Source of the DNA: Pisaster brevispinus
Lineage: Eukaryota > Echinodermata > Asteroidea > Forcipulatida > Asteriidae
Direction: 5' to 3'
Length of the DNA stretch: 64,000 nt
Assembly: GCA_023634235.1 (NCBI GenBank)
Contig: JAMKCF010000003.1
Span: 11,502,742 to 11,566,741, forward strand
Part shown: piece after piece, positions 42,035-54,000 of the stretch
Layout: the number at the start of each line of letters is the position of its first letter
How positions within the stretch are numbered: position 1 is the stretch's first letter
Notes under the pieces: model-generated
What the model saw: the letters and a program-made list of their open reading frames with translations, nothing else
Databases searched by the model: none
Told to the model about the DNA's origin: nothing
Position numbers and translations under genes: made by a program

Positions 42035-45000
42035 GTTTTGCTCAAGCTACCGCGCCGCGCAGACGACTCTCCCCCGTCGGTTTCACTAGTTGGCACGGAG
42101 TGCAGGGGAGTGATCTTCCTGGCGGCCTTTGGAATCCCAGGCTTAATAATAATACCAATACTAAAAGTATAATTACGGGGACATAATTATGCAAATGTTC
42201 CGCAGGTTTTTTCCCCACAAACATTTTAATGGCTCTTCTGAGGGAATGAATGAATGTTGGAGGCGCGGTTGCCGTCTAAAACTCTAAGAAAATGTTCAGA
42301 CACCACTCCTAGCCCTTGGGATAACGTAGGATGCCTGTCTCCGGAGTTGCATTGCAATGTATGTAACAGAGAGACCAACCTGGACTAAGGCAACACAAAT
42401 TTGTTAAGGAATACAAAAACAACTTTCTGAAATAACTTTATATTTTTACACAGACTCCTTGGAAAAATTTCCGTATCCTGCCACCACTTTTCCACTCATT
42501 TTTACCCAAAGGAATATCTCATTTGAGTAAATTAGATACTATTTTATTTCATAACGAATGAAAAAGTGGTGGCTGGATACGGAAATTTTTCCGACTCCTT
42601 TCATGGAGGCAAAGAAAAGTTTCCATATTCGGAACTGCATGCTCCTTTTTTTAAACCAAAATTAATAATTTGAAAAAAATGCTGAATCCAAATGCCACTT
42701 TTCACTAATTACATAGTTATCACCAAAAAACTCATTATATTATTTACCCAGTAGATTAAAGTATCATTTACAGTGTTTTGTTTAGGAGTTCAGTGTCACC
42801 AAATAAGTTCACTCTTCACATGACTTCCGACAAAGTGGATTGTCAGGAAATATATAGTTGTGATAATTGTGACCCTCCATCCTCCCAATGGTTGTAGACT
42901 GTATTCAGTTAACACTAAATCCCGTGCAAAGACTAAACTAGTCTATGACCTCCTCTTGTAATTGTCTCTTGTAGCCAAGGAACAAGAAAGAGGTTGTGTG
43001 GGCACACCAATCTATTGTCTAACATTATGTGGGGCCAGCCTAATCAAGTATGACAATAACAAAATCTATGCTTTAGTTCATGGCCGACTCTCTCTACAAA
43101 AGCCCATCACCAAGCAAACCAGTGGTGGTGACTCGCTGTGCAAAAGCCCTTCTCACACTATGGAGCAATTATTTCCAGGATTTAGAACCCCAGAAAGCTG
43201 CTTTAACCCAACCACCAAATTCGTTTCAGGCTTGATGCAATCACTGTGCACTCGGTAGGCTTATGCTGACCCCAGTGTTATCTCATTAACTCTACTAACC
43301 AAGCAGGGGTAGCCATTTCCTGGGATGTCCACTTCCCGGGAAATGGACTTTTCTTAGGGTTAGCAATTTTCCAAGGTGAAAAGGTCAACCAAATTTTGTG
43401 GTAACTTTCCAGGAAATACTTGTGTGGTAAAAGGGGTTAAAGAGTGGTCACTATCAACTTTACAGAGGCAGGCCAGGAATTACATAGAGAACATTGCCTC
43501 CTTTGCCCTGGTCTTGGCCTTGGTGCCCCTTCAAAAGTTTCCCATATAGACTTCAAGATTTTCCAACTAAAGTGCCCTTTGCAAAATGAAAATGGCTTTG
43601 CCTGTAATATAAAACTCCAGGCCTGTGGAGGTGTTTCAGTCTGGCTCCTGTCTGATAACAACATGTTGGTGTTTGTGTTCATTTCAGATGGTGAAGAGTG
43701 GAGTTATGTTCTTGGAGAACCCTCAGGTAAGATCCATAAAAAGAATGAGTATTATGGAAGGGGGAGGGCGGGCCTTGTAACTATTGCATTTACTTACATT
43801 TTTCAGTTTATGAATTTGAAACTAAAATGCATGCTCAAGCCTCAGGAGTGGTAAAATTATATGGTGGCCAGGGTTCCAGTCTTGGCCATACCTCCACCCT
43901 TATAAAATATGTTGTGAGATTTCAAGATTTACTTTAAGGCTTTCAGAATTTTAGCCATCCACTATGAAGAACTGTGTTAACAGATAAACCCCAATTTTTG
44001 TTGAAATTGTTTCTCAAAAACCAACTATTTTCCATAGTCTAAGGGCTAGGCATGCATCTCCCCAGCTGATTTCTTCTGCCTTGTTTTTATTTTAGTGAAA
44101 TTGAAAACTGAAACACACTGTACAAAGTTTATGTGTTATTCCTTTTCCTTTTTTGCAATAGACTGTGCCAGTCTTGTGTATGTCAAAAATGAGAAAACAG
44201 TTTTAATGAAGTCTATATTTTTTCTATGAAATCAAACATTCTTCTTAAATTATATCTATCACACAAATCTTGAAAATAAAAATACCCATGCAGCAATTTG
44301 TTAATTCAATTTAAATTTTCATATAATACAAATAAATTGTTGAAATTATCTTTGAAACAAAATTACAACTAGGATGTTTATTTTTTAAAGAAACCCCAAT
44401 TGCCTATCAGGCTCAAATTTGTGCAGCCATTACCTAGGTTAACATGAGTGACAGTTGACCAAAGTTCTTAATTGTTTACAAGTAACCAGAAATGGAGATC
44501 AAGTCTCACTCTCTGGTTTTATTTGTTGATTTGTTAAAAACATTTCATTTTCATATATTTCATGGCTAAATTGTACTTTCCCAACAATTTGATATCATTT
44601 ATACAGCCATAATCTACTAAAAACTAAAGTATCTGGAGAAACGGATTTGTGCTCACATAAAACTTAGTGTAAATGGGCCAACTTGGTTCTTGAGAACTGC
44701 ACAATCAATTTCTAAGTTGCATGTCTGTCAAGGATAAGAATTTTCAGATTTTTATCTGAATTCAGACATGTTTATATCTGCCTGGTGAAAGAAGTAGTCA
44801 TTATTTTCTTCAGATATAAAGAAATCATGCTCTTTGATCTACTTCTCTAGTGCTGAGGATACTGTTTCCAGAAGTTTCTTGAAATCTGTAACTCCAGGAT
44901 TTACCAAAAGGGGGTAGTGCCGTCATTTCAACATACCCCCTAAAATTAAGATCAGTGAGAGTTTCAGACTCTTTTGTCAGCAGTGACTCTCACCCCTGGT

Positions 45001-48000
45001 CTGTAATTAACAGACTCTATTTATTATGTAAAAGTTTTTTTTAAAATTTAGATTTTACCATGTGCATTGTGTTTTAAAGTTGGTTCTCATTAAAATAAAT
45101 TTCAGGTCCTGATAACTGGCCCACAAAGTTTTCAGATTATTGCGGCAAGTCAAAGCAGTCACCAATCAACATTGTCTCTCAAAGTGCTGAGCGTAGAAAC
45201 ATCGGAGATCTAACACTGGTGGGATTTGGAAGTGCCCCAGAAGGGGCAACGATGAAAGTGGAGAATAACGGACACACTGGTAGGTGATCATTTTTCTAGT
45301 AAGCCTGTTATTTACTAGGCTATCAAAAAGTTGTAACCGTTTGCTCAAAGGATTACATTCATTTTATCTAAATAAAAGGGTAGGACTTTGGGTACCATAA
45401 GCCTATTACTGAAATGACTTGGGTGTCGGCCAAAGTGTCATCATTTTCTCGGTCATACAAAAAAAAGAGTACATATGACAGGGGTATGTGGGTCAGAAGC
45501 TGACTATAGCCTCTTTCACTCTACAAATATTTCCTGGGAAATTCCTGGGTATATTTGGTTGACCCTTTCACACTTGAATTGCTATCCCTGGCAAACTCCT
45601 GGGAAATAGCAATTTCCCTGGAAATGGTTACCCCTGCTTGGGAGTAGGGCTAAGCGAGATAATCCCGCGGTTAGCATATCGAGTTTTCATTTCCCCAGGA
45701 AAATTGAATCAAGAGTGAAAGGAACATGGGTCGGCGGTAGTGTTATAACTTCCCAGGAATAAGGTTTTGTGTCCTGGGAGTTTGCTCTGTAGTAGTGTGA
45801 AAATGGCTTTCAGTGTGTTTTGAAATGTTGGTCTTTCTATAAAGGTAGAATCAACAGAGGGAGATAATTGATAGATTAAATTACTTAAATACTCAGTGAG
45901 CAATCACGTTGCATAATGTCTCACGTTGCAAAATGTTGGACAATCCACCTTTTCAGTCAGAAGTGAATGTACATACCTAAATTTCAAATAATAAACCACA
46001 AAGGAAACTGACTGGGTACATTTTAAACGATTTAGAGTTGACCAAATAAAAATTGACTATAGTAGCATTTGAACCAACGACCTCCGGATTAACGTGGCGG
46101 CGCTCTACCAACTGAGGTCAATCTTACCATCTGTGTCTATAGCAACTGAGATCTCAGGAACACAGCCTTTTGCCAAATCGGACATTAGTGTCACAACTCA
46201 GGGCTCAAAATTAACACTGAACTGCAGGCCCAAGGCCGATGATTCCAGGCTCAGGGCAGTAAACTCCGGACCCGACCAGTCGGGTAGTCTTGTGTTTTTT
46301 AATGGACCTCATTGTGTTATGAAAAAGAAAATGAGACTCAAATGTTGACTTTGAGTCTAATAATAAATACCTTCAGTGTTGTTGAGTATTGAAGCAATAC
46401 TTTAATCAAACCATACCATATTATTATACCAAATGATAAAGCAGCATACCAAATGAGATCAATCTTCTCTTTAGTGTTTATTGAAATAAAGACGGTTTAC
46501 ATAGACCTGTTAATTCGTGTACAAGGTTGTTAAGCTTCATAGCCCTGCAGTCTTGTGCATTGCCCCTTTAAATTCAGTTGTTGGTTTCCTGTATTTTTGC
46601 AATGTATACACTATTCAGAAGGGTGCTGAGCTATTTGGCATTTGTGAGTCTTTGTCATGATCGAATGCCAGGTACATTAGTCCGGTGGCTTAATGAAAAA
46701 ATCGTGACACGGCGGATTAAAGCACTAAACTTTGCACACTTGTTTTAGGAGTCACATAGAATTATATTAGAGGGGGGTGCCTGGTCTGCCATCTCCAGGT
46801 CAGTAAACTAAAGGGATCAACTTTTTACAAAGCTCTGCCTGAGTGTCTGAAATAGAAGCTGCATGGTCATTTGTTATAAGTTTTAATGATATGCGGAAGC
46901 GGCCCTCTACTGGTGAAAAATTGATAGGCAGTATTATAATACCACATAAACTTTGACCTCAGCCTGACCTTGACCTAGTTCACCCAACCCGGGCACCCCC
47001 CTCTAGAATGGGACATATAGAATAACTGTACATAATTTGGTGCTTTAATCCAGTGTGTCACGATTTAGCCAAAAATAGGCCCTAAAGCCACCAGACTACA
47101 CGTCTAGGCACAAAATCTTCAACTTTTGACTGTTAAAGTTTAAAATGCTTGGAGCAAGTTTGACTTACAAATTGTACCCAGTCTCGTGGAACGGCTCTAC
47201 CCAAAACAACCTGCAGTGATTTTAATGCTTTATGGTCTTTTTACAATGGTCTTTGACACATTATTTGTTTGGTTGGAAAAAAAAAAACCCAAAGTGTACA
47301 TTTCTTTAGGGTGGTAATTCCAGGTGGGCCAAGTCAAAATTATTGTTTGTTTCCAGTAACATTCTGGGGGAAAGTAATGGTGGTAGGTAGGGGGAATAAT
47401 GTTATTGTTCGGAGAGTCGTGGCCGAGCTGATAAGAAAACCAGACTCAGGCTCTGATGTAACTGATCGGCAGAGTGTGGGTTCGAGTCCCGGTCGTGAAA
47501 CTTGTGTCCTAAAGCAAGACACTTTTAAAGGGATTTTTTTAAAGGTTTTTTGGAAATGTTGCTTTTTATGTCAAACTTGTAGGCTAGGTATCGTTGTGTC
47601 ATTGCAAAAATGACGCATTCTTGTTTTGTGTGTACATCTTGGCTATTTTAAGTGAGATAATTTAAAGTTTTTGCACTGACACAAGGATATCTAATTTGTT
47701 GTACAAAAATCTTCAACTTTTGACTCTTAAAGTTTAATGTTTGGAGCAAGTTTGACTTATAAATTGTACCCAGTCTCGCGGAACGGCTCTACCCAAAACA
47801 ACCTGCAGTGATTTTAGTCATCCAAATTTTTGAGCATTATGTATGCAAACAATGGAAGCGGACATTGCAAAATTGCATGTTTGAACAATATTTTCCCCTA
47901 ATTCCTGTAATTTTTGGTCTCATCGTAAGAATTTTGTTTTACTATTGTATGTGTAATTTCCTTTTGAGATGCTTTAAAAAGACAACTGGTCAGTCATGAG

Positions 48001-51000
48001 AAAATACATTAAATTGTGTGAAAAGTGTGATACCATTTGCAATGGGAACTTCCATTGAAAAATCTTGGTCAAAGGCTGTTCACAACAGAGGTCATTGCAC
48101 CCATGGCCTCTGTGTAATTCCAGGGCAGTAATCCTCCTACTGTAGTTCCTGCAAGCCCCTTGTACTGACTTAATTTGGTGGAAAATAAACATTTTCTTTA
48201 CGATTTAAGTAAAGGCCAAGCATATAGAGCAAAGACCTTGTTCAGTGACAGGATTGGAAGGGGAGCAGTCAAAGTTTCCAACATTTTTCAGGTCAAACAG
48301 AGAGGACCATTTTTAAGGACCACCCTCCCTCCCCAAAGTAGTACATGTACTTATTAACATTTTTCTTTTATTATTAAAGCACTTTATTTAGATATCAATA
48401 TTTTACACACTTTTTTGAGTTATACGTGGTCTCCATGCTCCCCCCCCCCCCAGGCCTGGAATTACACAGTGGCCATGGTCTCTGTTGCCCCCCGTCTTGG
48501 CCTTGGTGCCCCCTCCCCTCCCCCATACTCTTTGGACGGCCCCTCATACAGTCATACAGATGTAAAGTTGAGAAACCTTGAAGTAGACATTAAGTCTACA
48601 CATTAGAATCCAAACACATGCATTAATAACATAATATGCTTACCATACTATGAATTATCCAAGCGGAATTTGTTGGTTTTTATTATTTACACGTATGACA
48701 ACATGCACAAAGACTGTAGCTTTGTCAGAGCATGGGACCAGAGAGACATGGCCTTCGATTAATAGCAGACTGTGACTATAGGATGGCCAGAAGCTGGAGT
48801 ATAAGCCCTAGAAGTATAGCCCTTCTGTGCCCACAACCAATGAGAGCTAAGGCCATGTTGGACAAGGGATGGCACAGATGCGCTATACTTTTTCTTATTC
48901 CACAAGCTTGTGCGTGATAACGAATTTATCTTCAAATTTGACACATCTAAAATAGTGCATTATGCAGAGTTAGAATAAGGTTTGACATGGTCTGTGCATT
49001 ATTATTATTATTATTATTAAGAACTCAAAGCATCACAAATTACAAGTATATAAAGTGACAAATCTGTTCCTGCTGGGTCACTAATCATTTCAATTCAATA
49101 CTAACACATACACAATTGAAAAGGGAACTTCAAAAAGGGAGAAAACTTTAAATGGCCACAATCGAAAAAAGTATGGACTGGACAAAGTTGAAACCTGAAT
49201 TACAAGAAAAAAGGACTGGAAGAAAGAGTTTTAAAAATAAAATTTACTCAGGGCAGGCTACAGTTAACCTTATGTCCAACTGCAACAGTTAGGCCTAGTG
49301 TTTGACCATGTTAAACTTGTGTTCTGTTATTTATGGATGATCTTTTAGGAGCAAGGTGGCTCAGTGGTGCTGTCTGGGTTCATTGTGCTGTGTTCAAGGT
49401 CATCCATCCACAGCAAATTCATAATAATTTTTGCAAAATTTCAAGACATTTTACATGTAGGCAGTGCCAAAACAAGGCTGAAAATCTTCTTTTTTGGGGG
49501 GGGCACAAAGGGGTGCACCTTTTTTTCTTGGGGGCACGTCTTGCCAATTAAAACTGTAGTTTTTAAAAAAGCCCCTTTGCAGCACTTTTGTTTATGCCAT
49601 TTACTATTTTCATAAAATAATCTGACGTAATTCATTTTCATTTCTTCAGAAAAGTAACGCTTTTCATTTTTTTTTTTTTTTTCCCGATATTGTTTACCAC
49701 AGTCGAAGTGGAAATCAAGGGTGAGTACTTAGTGAGCGAGGGAGAGCTGATGGGGATATACAAAGCTGTTCAATTTCACTTCCACTGGGGAAACAACAAT
49801 ACCGTTGGGTCTGAACACACAGTGGATGGCAAGCAGTATCCAGCAGAGGTAAACTTCAGTGTTACACCTGTCTTTTTATTTCATTTCAGGATTCTCCTAT
49901 TTTCCTTGTTGATAATGAGCAAAACGGGGTTGGCAAAAAGAGCAACAATACCATTGAGTGTAGTTCTTTATTCACCTGTATTCAGAATGCAGAGTGCCCT
50001 TGCTAAAGAACTCGCAGCACTGTGAGCAAAACAACAACAATTAATTGGGTTTTTACAGGTCCTATAAACTGTTCAAAAGATGAAAAAAAGTGGTAAAAAG
50101 CACCATGCACTGTACTCCTGGTAGTGTGAGTGGTGACCAAATTGGACGCCAAGCGTAGACCTTATTGTACAAGGAAATTTATTAACCAGCAAACAGCCTT
50201 TTTGTTATACAATGCTTTGGTTCTTCCCCGTATAGACTACTGCTGCATGGTGTGGGGTGCCAGACCAACTCTTGTCAACAAAATTCAAAAACTCCAAAAT
50301 CGTGCCCTTCGCGTTGTTCTCAACAAACTTAATTTTTAGTAATGTTAACACTATGACCGTTTCTCAGCGCATCCACTTCCAACTTGCCTGCCAGGCTTTT
50401 AAGGCTTCCATTGGTGTTGCTCCGGACTATCTATGCCAGAGACTTGACCGTATTAGGCCTTGTGATCGTCCAACTACCAGGGCAATCACACAGGGAAATT
50501 ATATTGTTCCCAAACCTAAATGTGAACTTTTAAAAAACAGCTTCAGTTACAGAGCTCCCTCTTTTTTAAATGTATCCCTTTAACTACTCGTTCAAACTCT
50601 TATTCTTCATTTCGGCGTTTGCTGAAGGAAGGTAAGGCTTGAACTGCTTTCACACTATTTTATGATAGGCCTTTTGTACCTTATGATAGGCCTTTTGTAG
50701 TTTTTTTATATTTTTACTTATCCCTATTTGTTGTTTTCTTTTATTTTATGTGAGGGCCCCAAATGATCAGCTGTGCTGGATGGGTCACCCTCGTTAAATA
50801 TGGTTTAATTAAAATAAATAAATAAAATAAATTGTTTGGGTTGGCTGAGGTCAGTAACGTACGATGGGAACTTGTTGCTCATGCTTTGAGTGCTTTCTTG
50901 AAGATGATCTGTTGGTTGATTGGGAGCTAGTGAAGTAAAGGTGTGGCATGAGAGTGCTTTGGCTTTAGGTGAATCAGGGGAGCGGCTCAATTGTATTGAA

Positions 51001-54000
51001 ACCGCAAAGTTTGCAAGAAAGCAAGATTGATCAATTGTTGTGTTGTCAGAGGAAGACTCTGATTGGGTCGGAGTGTGAGACCATTAACAATCTTTTGTAT
51101 TATACCATCGGTCATTTTGGTTGATATAAGCAGTTTGCAATTTTGTATTTTCTCAATTCTAAATGTTGTTGAACCCATGTAGGTGCATATTGTTTGCTAC
51201 AACACAAAGTATGACGGCATAGGTAAAGCAGCAGGCAATGGAGACGGACTGACTGTGCTAGGATTTCTTATTGATGTAAGTTCCTTTTTTTTTTTTTATA
51301 TAGAACCACATGCACATAAATATTACATTATATTATTCAATTGTTCATTTGCATTTTTAGTGTGGCGAAATCGGGGTGCATTTTGGGGAGCAAGTTTTCT
51401 TGGCCAGGGGAAGGCAGGGTTTGCCCTAAACTGTTTAGTTTAGTGCCCTGAACTGGTTTAGTTTAGTGCCCTGAACTGGTTTAGTTTAGTGCCCTGAACT
51501 GTTTTAGTTTAGTGCCCTGAACTGTTTTAGTTTAGTACCCTAAACTGTTTTAGTTTAGTGCCCTAAACTGTTTTAGTTTAGTGCCCTAAACTGTTTTAGT
51601 TTAGTGCCCTAAACTGTTTTAGTTTAGTGCCCTAAACTGTTTTAGTGACTGGCCAGCAGGACCAGTTAGCTTGTCATTTTCACTCAAGTCCATTTTAGAA
51701 ATGAAATAGGGAAGCTTTTCAACACTGAACTAGCCATCCAGACCACTTGGAAATAATGTTGATGTGTCCTCGGGTGTCTTAACTGGCGTTTGGCCAGCCA
51801 GACCACTGTTAACATGGTTAAGGGAGAACACTGAGGGTGTGGGAAGGGGATCTATTGCAAAGCGACACATATCAGATAAACTATTTCTAGTTGTTTCTTC
51901 TATTATTTTGGGAAAGGGTGTTATGTATTTCAAGTATTGTATGTCTGCTAAGCTGAAGGGAATCCATTCTGGAAAATAAAGATTTTAAAAATGAATGCTT
52001 TTAGCTGACTCTTCTGTCATGACGAACCTCATTTGTATTATTTCAAGTATTGTTGAAACCCTTCCCCAGGGTGATGGGGGTATGTCCCCTTTGGAATAAA
52101 ACAACAAATCAATCAATCACATAACAGTATTTACAATGGAAGTATTTTTCAAGGACATTGTACTTGGTACGTACTTGAAATCCCATTGCAGCCCAATTTG
52201 GGCTAAATTGGGATATTGTGCTTAAGTTATGTCAACAGTCAGGTGGAAGGTGCAAGGTGCCAAAAGAAAAGAGTAAAAAGAGCACTTTTTACCAGAAAAG
52301 ATTTTAAAGAACAACGTTGTCATCCATGCAGAGGTTGCATTGCTCTGACAGCAGAGAGGTGGCTGACCAAACTGACACATGTAGTCCTTGGGAAGATACT
52401 TTTATGAATTGATGGTTGGAATAATTGTACTGGTAGAGATGAAAGAGAAAAGTTTTTTGATCATTGTGTACCGTGTATATATGATATGGTAACTCATCAC
52501 CCAACCTGTTGGCCTCAGCATTATGGTGGGTAGCCTGGGTTCAATTTCATAGAGCTGCTTCAGCAGGAAATGTATTGCTGAACAGTTTTCTTCTTAGCAA
52601 AAAGGCTGGTAACCATATTCTGGTAAGCATTAGTTATTTTTTGATTATAGCTACTTTTTGTGCTTAAGCAGCTAGGTATGAAGTCGGGCCCTGATACCAC
52701 GTAATGCATTACAATGACAAGTTTACCATTGCAGTCCTCGATCAGTCCACAAGACTCGAACAAAAACGGCTTTGGGGTGGTTCAGTTTAAAGCACTTTTC
52801 AAACTGAAGAATTTGATGATGGTTATGTTAAATGACATAGTAAAGCAACCCATGAGTTTTGTTAGAAAACCTGTCTGTGCACTGAGCGTCTCTGTAGATC
52901 ATAATGGAGGAAAAGTTTAAAAGTGGCTTGAGGCAGCAGTCATATATTATCTTGACAGGAATGAAGCTACATTTATATACCCTTTCAAGAAAATAATCAA
53001 TGGCCTCCTTTTCGTAAGCTTATTGTTGTTTTGTTATTTGTACAGTTTGTACAAAGGAGAGTTCCAGAATTGAGTTACATAATCTCACAATGGGTTTTCT
53101 TAGTAGGACTCTTACATAACAAACTCTTTGTAAAGTCACTATGCTGTAACCCCTCACTGGGATTCCGATGGGATATTTGGTACTAGCTACTTACCATCTG
53201 TAGGCATCTTTAGTCTAGTCGTCTGCATCTCACACCCCCTCTTGGTCACCATAGACCGCACATTCTGTCATTTCAGTAGGGCACCCTCACCTAGAGGTCA
53301 AAAGGAGGTTGTTTATTGGCCAGTCCAGTGTGCCGCAGGTACAAATCTGCGGGTTTTTGTTGTTTTGTCATCTTTCTACCTATAACATGGTGACTGGATG
53401 ATGTCGATGCATAGGGTTTATAGGCAACTTTGTCTTCATGAAAGCCTCAATACAAAGCCAATCTCACAATAGTTTGAAAGAGAAAGATTGAATCTTACAA
53501 GTGATTGTAAAATATCATATGGTTCCCATAATGCAATATCCTTTCCGAATGGAGTTGGAAGATCAAAAATGCCCAAAACTCTTCTTACATGAAGTGTGTA
53601 CAAAATAAATGAGTTTTCTGATGACCCAGAGGCCATGTCAAAATGGGCAGCTATACTGCTATGGCTCTGGCTGTATCTCCTCGTCAATATGTGATGATGT
53701 ACATGAAGTACAGTATGTCCTTCGCAACACCCTTAGCAACAGTCGTAGCCGTAGATGTAGCCGTGAATTTGAATACTAATAAATAAGATCAATACCTGGC
53801 TGTTTATTGATCGATCTCTTTGAGTTTTGTTTTAAATATGAAAGACAATTCATTAAACATGGCCTCTGAACACAAGGTGCTGTAAAAAAAAAAAAAAAAA
53901 AAGTGCTTAAGACCAACCTCGAGTGGTTAAACAATTTGGTCCCCAGTGGTTGTTTGTGTCAAAACAATTTGGCAACAAGAAGGTTAAAGGAACGTGACCA

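Larger units (their letters stand above)
42031..43687. other. Carbonic anhydrase intron 1
   Basis: Holds the 132-bp MITE at 42461-42592, a dispersed repeat at 43295-43440 and a 'CAGGCCTG' MITE at 43464-43625. The rest is unassigned. Confidence 0.6.
45280..49702. other. Carbonic anhydrase intron 3
   Basis: Holds repeats at 45500-45660, 46060-46125, 46190-46370, 46678-47098, 47115-47225 with 47705-47818, 47410-47530, 48451-48560 and 48745-48995. A pyrimidine tract before 49700 serves as acceptor context. Confidence 0.6.
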
